Positions 1 through 9,500 of a stretch of 64,000 nt of DNA are shown piece after piece (position 1 is the first letter of the stretch; the number at the start of each line of letters is the position of its first letter). A program made the position numbers and the translations under genes. Origin of the DNA: Bradyrhizobium sp. URHD0069 (GTDB lineage: Bacteria; Pseudomonadota; Alphaproteobacteria; Rhizobiales; Xanthobacteraceae); NCBI RefSeq assembly GCF_000701345.1, contig NZ_JNIJ01000022.1:57853-121852 (forward strand), written 5' to 3'. Below the pieces are notes generated by a model, which was not told where the DNA came from, made no database searches, and saw only the letters and a list, made by a program, of their open reading frames with translations.

Positions 1-1941
1 CTCGACCTCTGCCACGTGACAGCCATTTGGATACGTCGAGGGAACTTCCTTGCTGTTGTGATCTACGCTGAGCGAGGAGGGTACTCCCTCGGGCATCTTG
101 CCTTCGCGCAGGCAGCGCGACAGTTCCATGATGTCGATGCCGCGATCGGTTCCGGCGATGGTGAAACGGCCATTGGTGAACTCGATGTCACCCTCCGCGG
201 CTTCCATCAGGTGCGCAGCCGCCAGCTTGCCCTTAGCGATGACCAGCGCGGAAGCTTCGACGATGGCCATACCGGTGGCGGTGATGGAGCGTGATCCGCC
301 AGTGCCGCCGCCGGCATGCACGATGTCGCTGTCATTCTGTTCGAGTTTAACCATCTCGAAGGGTACGCCCAGTTGCGCCGAAAGGATCTGGGCAAACGGC
401 GTTGCGTGGCCCTGCCCATAATCCAGCGTGCCTGTGATCAGCGTCACCGTGCCGTCCGCCTCAAACACGATCTTGCCGAGTTCGTTCCTCGGGGGTGCGG
501 TGGATTCAAGGTAGGACCCCACAGCGATGCCGCGGAGTTTGCCACGTTTACGGCTCTCCTTTTTCCGTTTGCCAAAACCGGCATGATCGGACAATTCCAA
601 CGCGTTGCTGAATACGCCCTGAAAGTCGCCGCTGTCATAGGTGACTCCGGAGGCGGTCGAGAACGGCATCTGCGATGACTTGACGAAATTGCGCTTGCGC
701 AGCGCCAGCCGGTCGATACCCAACTCGGCGGCGGCGCGATCGATCAGCCGCTCCATGAAATAATTGGCTTCGGGCCGTCCGGCGCCGCGATAGGCACCCA
801 GCAGGGTGGTGTTCGTGAGCATGCATTTGATGTCCACGGTCAGCAGCGGCGTAGAATAGACACTGGTGATATTCTTGGCGATGTTCGCCGATAGCGGGTT
901 CGGCGACACGTTTGAAATGTAGGCTCCGAGATTGCCATAACCGCTGACGCGTACCGCGAGAAACTTGCCGTTGCTGTCCAACGCCAGTTCGGCGAGGATC
1001 TTCTGTGCGCGACCCTGACTGTCCGACAGAAAGCTGCCGGAGCGTTCGTCGGTCCATTTTACCGGACGGCCAAGTGACTTCGCAGCGTGCAGGATGCAGA
1101 TATATTCGGGATAGTGGATGTTCTTCATGCCGAACGAACCGCCGACATTGGCGGTCAGCAGCCGAACCTTGTCGCGGGGCACCTTCAGAAGCTGCGCCAG
1201 CGCAGCACTGTTACCCGCAACCCCCTGGGTCGGCGCATGAATGGTATAGCGCTCGCTGGACTTATCCCAACATGCGAGCGCCGCGCGCGGCTCCATCGCG
1301 ACAACGGCGACGCGGGTATTTGCAATATCGAGCTTTGTGACATGGGCCGCGCCGGCGAACGCAGCTTCCACCGCGGCAGTGTTGCCGTAGTGGTAGTCCA
1401 GCGCGACGTTGTCGGGGATGTGCTCGTAAAGCCGCGGGGCACCAGACTCGGCGGCGGCGTCAGCGCGGGTAACGGCCGGCAACGGCTCGATGCCGAGTAC
1501 CACAGCCTCCGCCGCATCGCGCGCCTGCGCGACGGAATCGGCCACGACGAACGCCACGGGATCGCCGACAAAGCGAACCCTGTCGGTCATCAAGGCCTGG
1601 CGATTGGTTTGCAGCAGCGGCGAGCCATCGCGGTTCTTCAGCGGCATGGCGCAGGTGAAGGGGGCGTAGTTGTCCGCGGTGAAATCCGCACCTGTCCACA
1701 CTCCGTGGACTCCCGGCATCGCCTTGGCGGCTGATGTATCGATGCCGCGGATGACGCCGTGGGCATGGCTGCTGCGAACCATCCAGGCGTAAAGCTGGCC
1801 GGGCAGACTAAAATCGTCGGTGTACTTGCCCTTGCCGCGCACCAGCGCGTCATCTTCCTTGCGGCGGACCGGCTGTCCGACGCCGTATTTTTGCAGTGCG
1901 ATAGTGGGGACCTGAAAATCCCGGAAGGTGTGATCTTGCAT
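1..1941 (-). CDS. Molybdopterin-binding large subunit, CO dehydrogenase form II / xanthine dehydrogenase family (partial)
   Basis: The frame is open from an ATG at 1941 to the left edge, giving 647 residues; the family is usually about 770-800, so roughly the last 130 are outside the window. The N-terminus (QPVRRKEDDALVRGKGKYTDD) is the usual start of these subunits. Residues 383-389 read AYRGAGR, the form II CoxL signature; true form I CO dehydrogenases have AYxCSFR. The substrate is therefore probably an aldehyde, a purine or another heterocycle rather than CO, but it cannot be named. The FAD and 2Fe-2S partner subunits are not visible and would have to lie to the left. No frameshift is seen. 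Confidence 0.85.
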   Translation of the reverse strand, partial: MQDHTFRDFQVPTIALQKYGVGQPVRRKEDDALVRGKGKYTDDFSLPGQLYAWMVRSSHAHGVIRGIDTSAAKAMPGVHGVWTGADFTADNYAPFTCAMPLKNRDGSPLLQTNRQALMTDRVRFVGDPVAFVVADSVAQARDAAEAVVLGIEPLPAVTRADAAAESGAPRLYEHIPDNVALDYHYGNTAAVEAAFAGAAHVTKLDIANTRVAVVAMEPRAALACWDKSSERYTIHAPTQGVAGNSAALAQLLKVPRDKVRLLTANVGGSFGMKNIHYPEYICILHAAKSLGRPVKWTDERSGSFLSDSQGRAQKILAELALDSNGKFLAVRVSGYGNLGAYISNVSPNPLSANIAKNITSVYSTPLLTVDIKCMLTNTTLLGAYRGAGRPEANYFMERLIDRAAAELGIDRLALRKRNFVKSSQMPFSTASGVTYDSGDFQGVFSNALELSDHAGFGKRKKESRKRGKLRGIAVGSYLESTAPPRNELGKIVFEADGTVTLITGTLDYGQGHATPFAQILSAQLGVPFEMVKLEQNDSDIVHAGGGTGGSRSITATGMAIVEASALVIAKGKLAAAHLMEAAEGDIEFTNGRFTIAGTDRGIDIMELSRCLREGKMPEGVPSSLSVDHNSKEVPSTYPNGCHVAEVE

Positions 1942-2440
1942 TGCAAATCTCTAAAACGGCAGTTCTTGTGCGGTTTCCGGGCTAGGCCTTCAGATAACGC
2001 AGCGCCGCTGGAACGACAACGCTGGTTTAGGCATGCTACCATGTGTGCGGCAGTTTTCTAACGGGATCGGTGGAGCGCTTGTCGTTTGGGTCAACCTTCA
2101 ATTTCTGACTTGCAACGGCAAACTGTTGACCGCATTTGCCGAGATGGCCGCGCAGCGCCAAAAGTCGCGCATCATCGCACTGAAGAACGCGACCGTTGCC
2201 TTTCCGCAAACTTTCAAACGGGGCTAGTGAGAAAGTCGGCGGCGAATATTTCGCGCGACGCACGCTCTTCCACGTCCCCTCCCGGTTCCGCGGCCTTCAT
2301 TTCAGGCGAAGCGCTCTTTATCGACTTCGCTACCATTTTGAAAATAAGATCGAATGGGCGCCCATACCGCACTTACCCCAGAATGACCGCGCTGCGCGAT
2401 CCCAAATACCCGGCCTATTATGACACCCTTAATCATCGCC
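1942..2440. other. Gene-free stretch upstream of the CoxL-like gene
   Basis: About 500 bases with only short, low-complexity frames on both strands and no recognisable protein. It should hold the promoter of the leftward CoxL-like gene. I saw no clear operator, terminator or repeat. Confidence 0.5.
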
Positions 2441-2797
2441 TCAATAGCAGCGCCCATAATACTCATAAATCGCCGTTTCAATCTCCACCCTTTTCAGATT
2501 GAAATCGCTTGAAGCTGGATATCTAGGCGCCGCAAGCAGCTGCCTCTTGATGAGGTGTGTTTGATATCCAGAAATCGCAGAATTGTATTTCAAGGCCAAC
2601 CACGGGAGCGTAAAATAGTCGCTGCCAAGACCTAGAAGGTCAAACTTCGCCAGAACATACGATACTCTTGCATTGTCACTTTCGATAAAGATTTTCGCGA
2701 TCGAACCCATTAGCTCGCGTCTCGGACCGTAAATAGCCACTCCACAAAATTGCGGGCATTCGATCAAATGCCGCGACTGTAGTTCCGAAGTTGTCAC
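2441..2797 (-). CDS. PRC-barrel domain protein
   Basis: 118 residues starting at a GTG, preceded by a good Shine-Dalgarno GGGAGG six to seven bases upstream. The middle (about residues 18-80) has the PRC-barrel pattern: GVAIYGPRRELMGSIAKIFI, a strand carrying V-S-Y-V-L, then GLGSDYFTLPW. PRC barrels are small beta-barrel domains, often in stress or regulatory proteins of rhizobia; no activity can be assigned. It is transcribed in the same direction as sorAB but lies about 100 bases beyond sorB, so cotranscription is possible but not shown. Confidence 0.7.
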   Translation of the reverse strand: MTTSELQSRHLIECPQFCGVAIYGPRRELMGSIAKIFIESDNARVSYVLAKFDLLGLGSDYFTLPWLALKYNSAISGYQTHLIKRQLLAAPRYPASSDFNLKRVEIETAIYEYYGRCY

Positions 2798-2903
2798 GTT
2801 GACCTCCCAATTCCAGCCTTACCTCCGACCTTCCAGGTTCTCGGCTAAGCTTTTTGATAAAAAGTCCGGTCGAACGTGCTAGGTCTCCCACCGCACCACC
2901 CAA

Positions 2904-3230
2904 TCAATAGGTTTGCGATAAATAGTCGACGATCCTGCCCACATCTTCGTCTTCGATAGGCGCCCCATACACCTTGATCATCTTGGTCACCTCGGCCTGC
3001 CAGAAGTCCTTCTTGAACTTTGGGCCTTGGGGCTGGGTCTTGATGTAGTCGGCCGAGTGGCAGGCCGTGCAATTGCTCTGAACAATTTCGAGGTTCGAAC
3101 CTGGTTTGAATGCTGCGGTCTCATCAGGAAGCTTGTAAGAAACCGGTCTGGCGTTTACCTCGACAATATTGCAACCGACTATAGACATCACGACGAGGGC
3201 CCTGGCTGCGACGATGGTTGATCGCTTCAT
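2904..3230 (-). CDS. sorB: Cytochrome c subunit of sulfite dehydrogenase (SorB-like)
   Basis: 108 residues with an N-terminal hydrophobic export signal (about residues 5-20) and one c-type haem site CTACH at residues 54-58. It takes electrons from the molybdenum subunit SorA and passes them to the periplasmic cytochrome pool. The second ATG (3230) is chosen because AAGGAGA lies six bases upstream, whereas the first ATG (3236) touches the ribosome site. It begins 11 bases after sorA, as in known sorAB pairs. The product fits the need to oxidise sulfite released by Xsc further along. Confidence 0.85.
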   Translation of the reverse strand: MKRSTIVAARALVVMSIVGCNIVEVNARPVSYKLPDETAAFKPGSNLEIVQSNCTACHSADYIKTQPQGPKFKKDFWQAEVTKMIKVYGAPIEDEDVGRIVDYLSQTY

Positions 3231-3241
3231 GATCATTCTCC

Positions 3242-4450
3242 TTAAGTCGCCGTGACCCGGACTGTTTCGACCACGTTGCGCAAATACCCTGCCGGATTCC
3301 ACAAGGCTTCCATAGGCTGCGTTTTGCCATCGTTGCTGGTCGCACGGACCTTCAACTCGTGGGGACCAGCGGATAAATTCACCGGCATGCGCCACTCGCG
3401 GAACGAGTACTTGCCGAAATCTTTGCCGAGTCGCGCGGTCTCCCACGTTTTCCCGCTATCTGTCGAGACGGCAACATTCTTGATGCCCCTGCCGCCGTCG
3501 AACGCAATACCTTTCAAGGTCGTCCCGCCCGCTTTCAGCTTTGCGCCATCCGTTACGTTGGTGATGAACGAACGGACAGTGAAGCGATTGATCGGGACTG
3601 TAACCTTGGGCGCGGTTCCGGGCTCGACGCAGTTGCAGTCATTGTCTGGAATCCGGTAAGCCGTCTTCATCCAGAAGCCGTCAAATATGCTGTCGACAAC
3701 GTTGATCTCGTTGAGATGCTTGACCCAGTAGGTGCCGTAATAGCCGGGCACGACAAGGCGCAGGGGAAATCCGTTAAGAACCGGCAGGTCCTCTCCGTTC
3801 ATGGAATAGGCCAGCATCACCTCCCCGTCGCGCGCATGATCGATGTAGAGCGCCTTGGCAAAATCCGGCGTCTTGTCGCTGACGGGACCGTCAATGCCAC
3901 CAAACACCACCTGCTTGGCTCCTGCCTTGACGCCGACCTTGTCCAGCACGGTCTTCAGCGGCACACCCTTCCATCGCGCATTGCCCATTGCGCCATTGCC
4001 GAGCTGACCGCCTGCCACGCGCGGCGTGAAAAATCCGCGGCTATTTCCTGAACATTGATTGACCGCTACAACCTCGGTCGCCGGCATCTTCCTGATGTCG
4101 GCTAGTGACAATTTCGTAGGTTTTTCTACATTTCCCTTGATCTCAACTGAGAACTTGTCGGGATCGATGTCGAGCGGCACGTCCGCTAGGTGGTAACGCA
4201 CGAAGAACGCATCGTTCGGGGTGATCACGTTCTCATTGAATACCGCGAATGGCGTCTCCAGCTGCGGCGGACGGCTCGTAAGTCCAATCATCCGCCGCTT
4301 CTGCGGATATTTGACGATCGGTCGCTCGCCATTCTCGAATGGCAGAACCACCGTCTCAGCCGCAAAGCTTGCAAGCGACGATCCGCTGATCCCGCCGCTT
4401 CCAGCCACCAAAGCTGCTCCGCCCCGCAGAAGTGTTCGTCGGCTCATCAT
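3242..4450 (-). CDS. sorA: Sulfite:cytochrome c oxidoreductase, molybdenum subunit (SorA-like)
   Basis: 402 residues from an ATG at 4450 with AGGAG about ten bases upstream. The start has a twin-arginine signal (SRRTLLRGGAALVAG), so the enzyme is exported folded. The molybdopterin domain carries the cysteine ligand in VNQCSGNSRGFF (Cys133), the sulfite-oxidase-family signature. A C-terminal dimerisation domain follows from about residue 290. It oxidises sulfite to sulfate in the periplasm. Location beside an xsc/sauS cluster strongly favours sulfite as substrate over other members of the family such as MsrP/YedY. Confidence 0.88.
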   Translation of the reverse strand: MMSRRTLLRGGAALVAGSGGISGSSLASFAAETVVLPFENGERPIVKYPQKRRMIGLTSRPPQLETPFAVFNENVITPNDAFFVRYHLADVPLDIDPDKFSVEIKGNVEKPTKLSLADIRKMPATEVVAVNQCSGNSRGFFTPRVAGGQLGNGAMGNARWKGVPLKTVLDKVGVKAGAKQVVFGGIDGPVSDKTPDFAKALYIDHARDGEVMLAYSMNGEDLPVLNGFPLRLVVPGYYGTYWVKHLNEINVVDSIFDGFWMKTAYRIPDNDCNCVEPGTAPKVTVPINRFTVRSFITNVTDGAKLKAGGTTLKGIAFDGGRGIKNVAVSTDSGKTWETARLGKDFGKYSFREWRMPVNLSAGPHELKVRATSNDGKTQPMEALWNPAGYLRNVVETVRVTAT

Positions 4451-4539
4451 TGGCTTTTCGCTCCTAGTAATTACCGCCAAATAGTCGCGATTTTGCGCGA
4501 GACCGCCGGTCGTCTAACAAAAGCTCCGCGGTGAGACGA

Positions 4540-5412
4540 TCAGCCTACATGCGCTTGCGAAAGGAACTCGGCAATCTCGGACGGCGTATCCGCAACCCTG
4601 ACACCCGCCGCCTCAAGCGCAGCCCGTTTTGAAGCGTATCCGCCGCGGCCGCCGGTAACGATCGCTCCGGCGTGCCCCATCTTCTTGTCCGGCGGCGACG
4701 AACGCCCCGCGATGAACGAAACAACAGGCTTCTTCATCGTGCGGGCATACTCCGCGGCCTCTTCTTCCATCGCGCCACCGATCTCGCCGACAAGAACGAC
4801 AGCTTTGGTCCGCTCATCCCGATCCAGAGTCTCAAGGGCGTCGCGAGTCGTCGTGCCGATGATCGGATCGCCCCCTATACCGATGAAAGCGGATTGCCCA
4901 AGACCCGCGCGTGTCAGATTTAGACACATCAGCGTCCCAAGACTGCCGCTGCGCGAAATTACGCCGACGTTGCCGGGCATGAAGATATTCGGATTATGGC
5001 CGGGCATAATTCCAATAAATCCTTCACCCGGCGTTACGATACCGGCCGTATTCGGCCCAACAATTCTGCTGTGCGAAGTCCGCGCCCTTGCAAAAATTTC
5101 CAAGACATCGTGGCTCGGAATGTGCTCCGTCAACACGACTATCGTGCCAACGCCAGCATCGATCGCGTCAATGACCGCGTCGCGCGCCATCGTCGGTGGA
5201 ATGAAGATCACCGAAATATCACAACGCTGCTCTCGGCTCGCCTCCACGGCGGAGCGAAAGATCGGAATGCCAAGATGCGAGTCGCCGGCCCGCTTTGGAT
5301 TGACACCGGCCACGACGTCTGTGCCGCACTCCAGCATCTTTTCCGCCCAAAACGAACCCTGCTTGCCGGTGATCCCCTGAACGAGAACTTTTTGACCGCG
5401 TCGATAGATCAT
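4540..5412 (-). CDS. CoA ligase alpha subunit, SucD-like (candidate sulfoacetate-CoA ligase)
   Basis: 290 residues with the succinyl-CoA synthetase alpha fold: a CoA-binding Rossmann domain starting VQGITGKQG and the phospho-histidine loop KKMGHAGAIV (His247). Its ATG overlaps the stop of the beta-subunit gene by four bases, so the two are translationally coupled. The family makes acyl-CoA from a carboxylate with NTP and releases NDP and phosphate. Next to an acylating aldehyde dehydrogenase of SauS type, the likely substrate is sulfoacetate. Malate-CoA ligase (MtkB) is the main alternative, but no serine-cycle genes are nearby. Confidence 0.8.
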   Translation of the reverse strand: MIYRRGQKVLVQGITGKQGSFWAEKMLECGTDVVAGVNPKRAGDSHLGIPIFRSAVEASREQRCDISVIFIPPTMARDAVIDAIDAGVGTIVVLTEHIPSHDVLEIFARARTSHSRIVGPNTAGIVTPGEGFIGIMPGHNPNIFMPGNVGVISRSGSLGTLMCLNLTRAGLGQSAFIGIGGDPIIGTTTRDALETLDRDERTKAVVLVGEIGGAMEEEAAEYARTMKKPVVSFIAGRSSPPDKKMGHAGAIVTGGRGGYASKRAALEAAGVRVADTPSEIAEFLSQAHVG

Positions 5413-6536
5413 TGTGCCGCCTCGACAGCCGCTTTGACGGCATCTTCCATGAGATCGTAAGGTTCAATGCCAAGCCGCTCCCGGACGAGCTTCACGGCTT
5501 CATCTGCGCCAGTTCCATGAATGGTAAAGAAGGCCGGGACTTTTGGTTTCAACGTCTCCCACGCCCGAACCACCCCATCCGCCATGACATCCGTACGCGC
5601 AAACGCGCCACAGAAATTGACTACAAGACTCTTGACGCCGGGATTTGACAGCACAAGATCCAACGCCACCTCTGCCTTGGTATAGGCCTCGCCACCTATC
5701 TCAAGAAAATTTGCAGGTCGTCCCCCGAAATGATCGATGACGTCCATCGTCGTCATCGTTAGACCCGCGCCATTTGCGAGAACGCCAACATTTCCGTCGA
5801 GTTGGATGAATCGCAGCCCGTGCGCTGCGCCGCGTTCCTCCAGCGATGTCATTTTGGGAGCGGAGGCCACCTTGACGAGTTCAGGCTGCCGGGCTGTTGA
5901 GGCATCGTCCAGGACGAACTTGCAATCCAGCGCAACGACCTTGCCTCCACGCAGAAGCGCAAGCGGGTTGACCTCCAACAACTCGGCGTCCTTCTCGCAA
6001 AAGACGCGATAGAGCTTGACTAGCACGTCTGCGACGGCGTCGGCCGCCGGCCCGAGATCCAGATCCCCAAGGAGCACGGCTGCGTCCGACACGCCGAAGC
6101 CGCGCGCAACGTCGACGACATGCCGTCTGATCGCATCTGGCTTTTTGTCGGCGACCTCCTCGATGTCCATTCCGCCTTCCGTAGAGAACAGGACAAGGGG
6201 ACTTCGACTGGTCACGTCCACCAGAACCGCGGCGTACAACTCGCGTTCGATCGCGCAGCGCTCCTCGACGAGGACACGCTCGACACGGCTGCCGCCAATT
6301 GTCATGCCAAGTATCTCGCTTGCGATAGCAGCGCCATCTGCCGGCGTATCCGCCATCTTGATGCCACCGGACTTTCCACGTTTCCCGATTGGCACCTGGG
6401 CCTTGATAACGGACGGCCCAATTTTTGCGACGGCGACAGATGCTTCTTCCGCACTCCTGCAAACTGTTCCGTTCGGGATTGGCACTCCCGCGGGCGCGAG
6501 GACGTTCTGCTTGGCGGCGTATTCTTCGAGATTCAT
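5409..6536 (-). CDS. CoA ligase beta subunit, SucC-like (candidate sulfoacetate-CoA ligase)
   Basis: 375 residues. An ATP-grasp N-terminal domain (VIKAQVPIGKRGKSGGIKMA near residues 44-63) is followed by the ligase-CoA domain with NGAGLTMTTMDVIDHFGGRPANF-type sequence, close to the SucC signature. It starts ten bases after the sauS stop and overlaps the alpha-subunit gene. It provides nucleotide binding for the two-subunit ligase. In the described Cupriavidus sulfoacetate pathway the activating enzyme is an unrelated AMP-forming ligase (SauT), so this pair would be a functional replacement. The assignment to sulfoacetate rests on context. Confidence 0.8.
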   Translation of the reverse strand: MNLEEYAAKQNVLAPAGVPIPNGTVCRSAEEASVAVAKIGPSVIKAQVPIGKRGKSGGIKMADTPADGAAIASEILGMTIGGSRVERVLVEERCAIERELYAAVLVDVTSRSPLVLFSTEGGMDIEEVADKKPDAIRRHVVDVARGFGVSDAAVLLGDLDLGPAADAVADVLVKLYRVFCEKDAELLEVNPLALLRGGKVVALDCKFVLDDASTARQPELVKVASAPKMTSLEERGAAHGLRFIQLDGNVGVLANGAGLTMTTMDVIDHFGGRPANFLEIGGEAYTKAEVALDLVLSNPGVKSLVVNFCGAFARTDVMADGVVRAWETLKPKVPAFFTIHGTGADEAVKLVRERLGIEPYDLMEDAVKAAVEAAQ

Positions 6537-6546
6537 CGCGATGGCC

Positions 6547-7974
6547 CTATTGTCCGTACCGGGTCCAATGAGGACCGAAAAGCTCTTCTTCAGACGGCTT
6601 GTCTTCGGGGATGGGAACTACGAGATGGGTAATGTTGAGGAAGTGCTTGTAGTTCAGGTTTTCCGAGATGCTGTTTTTTTGCCACGAGCCGCATCCCATC
6701 GTCAGCGTAAACTCGAGTCCGCTGTCGAAGCCGCCACCATTGCCGAAAGTATGCGCGAAATTGACCAGCACGCGGACGACCGGCAGGTCTTCAGCAAGCT
6801 CTCTTGCCCGAGTCATGTTGGTCGTGTGAAGGCCCATGGAGTGACCGCGTCCCTGAAAATCCAGGATCTTGCGCACGGTCTCTGTCGCTGCCTTGAAATC
6901 GGGCGCCCGGTAGACCGTCAACACGAGCGCAAGCTTCTCGCCCGATAGCGGGAACGCTTTTCCAATCCCGGTTTCCTCCACCAGCAGGAATTTCGACGTC
7001 GCAGCCTCCGCCGGCAGCACGAAGCTCTCTACGAGAACCGCCATGTCGCGCGCGATCAGATCGCGGTTGAGCTTGCCATTCTTCCACAACTGGCTCTGGA
7101 CGCGCGCCTTCTGCGCCCCATCCACGAGATAGCCGCCCGCGTTCTTCAAGGCTTCGATCGCCGCGTCGTAAACTGAAGATACGATCACGACGGAATTTTC
7201 CGAGGAGCACGAGGTGGCATTGTCGAAAATCTTGGAGGCGCAGATCTTTTGCGCCGCCGACGCGAGATCAGCCGTCTCATCTATGATGACCGGAACATTT
7301 CCCGCACCTACGCCGATCGCCGGCGTGCCGCTCCTGTAAGCGCGGCGGACGTTGTCCTGCGAGCCGGTGACGACGACGAGGTCGACCGCTTCCATGATCG
7401 CCTGCGTTGTATCCTTCGTGACCGGCGCCGGAAGGATCTGGACAAGGTCCTTCGGAAGACCGATCTGGGCAAGAGCTTCACGCATGTATTCGACGGTCAG
7501 CGCCGTTGTCCGGTAGCCAAGCGGAGATGGAGCGATGATCACCGCATTGCGGCCCTTGATAGCCATCATCGCCTTGTTGACCGGCGTCGCGCCGGGATTT
7601 GTTGATGGCGTAATAGCTCCAACGACCCCCATCGGCTTGGCGAACTTGACGATGCCCCGCTTGTCGTCGCGCTCGATTTCGCCGACGGATTTGACGCGGA
7701 GAAGATCGCGAAGTGCACCGAATGTCTTACGCTGCTTCTTGATGATCTTGTCTGGGACGTTGCCCAGACCGGTGTCCTCGACCGCGAGCTCCGCGAGTTC
7801 GCGGGCATGCTCCGGCTTGTAGAGAGACCACGCGATCGCACGCACGGCCTCGTCCACGCGCGCCTGATCGGCATTTGCAAAGGTCGTATGTGCGATCCGC
7901 GCGCGCCGCATGAGATCGGCTGCAATTTCTTGAGCATCCGAGATTCGACCCTGCATTTCGACAGACGCGCTCAT
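6547..7974 (-). CDS. sauS: CoA-acylating sulfoacetaldehyde dehydrogenase (SauS-like)
   Basis: 475 residues of the acylating aldehyde dehydrogenase family. The nucleotide-binding region has GVVGAITPSTNP (residues 116-127) and GVGAGNVPV; the catalytic cysteine is Cys256 in NATSCSSENS. The C-terminus (HTFGNGGGFDSG, then SWQKNSISENL) resembles SauS and related PduP/EutE-type enzymes. The start at 7974 has GGGAG seven bases upstream. It would reduce sulfoacetyl-CoA to sulfoacetaldehyde, the substrate of Xsc encoded at 10456-12231. It heads a run with the two ligase genes. Without xsc/pta nearby one would only call it an acylating aldehyde dehydrogenase. Confidence 0.82.
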   Translation of the reverse strand: MSASVEMQGRISDAQEIAADLMRRARIAHTTFANADQARVDEAVRAIAWSLYKPEHARELAELAVEDTGLGNVPDKIIKKQRKTFGALRDLLRVKSVGEIERDDKRGIVKFAKPMGVVGAITPSTNPGATPVNKAMMAIKGRNAVIIAPSPLGYRTTALTVEYMREALAQIGLPKDLVQILPAPVTKDTTQAIMEAVDLVVVTGSQDNVRRAYRSGTPAIGVGAGNVPVIIDETADLASAAQKICASKIFDNATSCSSENSVVIVSSVYDAAIEALKNAGGYLVDGAQKARVQSQLWKNGKLNRDLIARDMAVLVESFVLPAEAATSKFLLVEETGIGKAFPLSGEKLALVLTVYRAPDFKAATETVRKILDFQGRGHSMGLHTTNMTRARELAEDLPVVRVLVNFAHTFGNGGGFDSGLEFTLTMGCGSWQKNSISENLNYKHFLNITHLVVPIPEDKPSEEELFGPHWTRYGQ

Positions 7975-8049
7975 GGCTCACTCCCTTTTCAAATTGTTCG
8001 GCACACATCAGGCGCGCTATTGAGGCTGGCTCGATGAGCGTTGATCATA

Positions 8050-9333
8050 TCAGGCAATTTTTAGGATCGGCGCACGATTGTCGCGCACATCGACAAAGCG
8101 CTGTCCCGGCTTGCATCTCAGCGCTAACAGAGCACCGACCAGGAGGACCCCGAGTGATCCGATGAACGGCACGTCCCATCGTCCCGTCAAATCGATCGCA
8201 TAACCAAATACGACCGGAGATATAATGCCGGCCATTCCAAAACCAAAGTTCATGAAGCCGCTGGCGCTTCCTGAATATTCCGGCGTTATGTCCATCGGGA
8301 TAGCCCAGATCGGCGCCACGATCAGTTCGGCAAAGAAGAAAGCCAGACTGAGGCAAATCGAGACAACCGTGAGATCGTGGCTGAATACGATCGGCAACAT
8401 AAAGCAGAACGATCCAAGAAAGCCGAGTACGATGACGGATACTCTTGCCTTCCCGACGTCCCCTGTCTTTCTCAAAATACGGTCGCTGAGGATTCCGCCG
8501 ACCGTATCTCCGACGACACCTGCGAAGAACACACCCGCCGCGAACAGCGCCGACTTTCTGATGTCGAGCCTATATTGATGCAGAAAGAAGGACGGCAGCC
8601 AGTTGAGATAAAGCCACAGGATCCAGCCGTAGCAAAAGTCGGTCAACGTCACCGGCATGATGCGCTTCAGCAAGGGGATCCATGGCACAGCCTTTCGCGT
8701 CGCGGCAACCGTCGATGGCGGCAATCCCTCCAGGTCCTCAGCTGTAATGCCAGGATGCGTACGCGGATCGTCGCGGAAATAAAACCACCACAACGCTGCC
8801 CATATTAGGCTCACTATGCCCAGCGCATAAAACGACACCCGCCAGGAGAACGTTACGATAATTGCAGCGATTAGCGGGGGCGTCGCGGCGTTGCCGAATC
8901 GCGCAAAAGCGTGGGTAATGCCCTGCGCAAACCCGCGTTGATCGGGCCGCATCCAGTTCGACAACGCTCGGGTCGCAGTTGGAAACGAAGGTCCTTCACC
9001 GATGCCAAGAGCAAGTCGGGACAGAAACAGCGCCAACAATCCGCCAACTAGGCCTGTCCAGATCGTCGATGCGGCCACCAGCACTCCGCACAGGGAAAGC
9101 GTTACGCGCGGTCCTATCCGATCGCCGAGCCAGCCACCGGCAATCTGGAAGAAGGCGTAGGGATAAGCGAAAGCAGAAAATGCGATTCCAAGTTGCGTTG
9201 CAGTAAGGCCAAGATCTTTCTGCATAATCGGTGCAGCGGTGGAAAGGTTGACGCGGTCGACGTAAAAAATGAGATACATAAGGCAAATGGTTAACAGGAC
9301 GAGACGACTAGCCTGCTTCTTCACGAGCGTCAT
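8050..9333 (-). CDS. MFS transporter, anion:cation symporter family (SauU/IseU-like)
   Basis: 427 residues with about twelve membrane segments. The N-terminus (FYVDRVNLSTAAPIMQKDLGL) and the loop GGWLGDRIGPR are characteristic of the ACS branch of MFS, which includes SauU and IseU, the sulfoacetate and isethionate carriers of Cupriavidus. A strong ribosome site (GGGAGAAACC) precedes the ATG. It is upstream of sauS on the same strand with a 75-base gap and divergent from a LysR gene. Probable role: uptake of the C2 sulfonate. The exact substrate is inferred from its neighbours. Confidence 0.8.
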   Translation of the reverse strand: MTLVKKQASRLVLLTICLMYLIFYVDRVNLSTAAPIMQKDLGLTATQLGIAFSAFAYPYAFFQIAGGWLGDRIGPRVTLSLCGVLVAASTIWTGLVGGLLALFLSRLALGIGEGPSFPTATRALSNWMRPDQRGFAQGITHAFARFGNAATPPLIAAIIVTFSWRVSFYALGIVSLIWAALWWFYFRDDPRTHPGITAEDLEGLPPSTVAATRKAVPWIPLLKRIMPVTLTDFCYGWILWLYLNWLPSFFLHQYRLDIRKSALFAAGVFFAGVVGDTVGGILSDRILRKTGDVGKARVSVIVLGFLGSFCFMLPIVFSHDLTVVSICLSLAFFFAELIVAPIWAIPMDITPEYSGSASGFMNFGFGMAGIISPVVFGYAIDLTGRWDVPFIGSLGVLLVGALLALRCKPGQRFVDVRDNRAPILKIA

Positions 9334-9500
9334 GGTTTCTCCCTAACAATCTTTATTCGATTTTTGCCTCTGCTCGTCAGCTCGAATTCAGTGATCCAAA
9401 TTCAAGCGCTTGGCATGGCCATCGTTATCGCTATGCTACAAGACGGGGCAGCCGTGACGAAATCGATATTCTGCATCGTCACCATTCGCGGAATTTATCG
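9334..9500. promoter_or_regulatory. Divergent control region between MFS carrier and LysR gene
   Basis: This 167-base, comparatively AT-rich spacer must hold both promoters. It contains a perfect 10-base palindrome CAAGCGCTTG at 9403-9412 with flanking CCAA/TTGG, a plausible LysR-type site. No clear -35/-10 pair was identified. Confidence 0.4.

Noticed and set aside
1..1941. True CO dehydrogenase (form I CoxL)
   Set aside because: The active-site loop is AYRGAGR, not AYxCSFR.
4540..6536. Succinyl-CoA synthetase sucCD or malate-CoA ligase
   Set aside because: Housekeeping sucCD sits with TCA-cycle genes and mtkAB with serine-cycle genes; neither is here, while sauS, xsc and pta are. Kept as an alternative, not as the main call.
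6016..6948. 310-residue frame opposite the ligase beta subunit and sauS
   Set aside because: Serine/arginine-rich shadow of two conserved genes.
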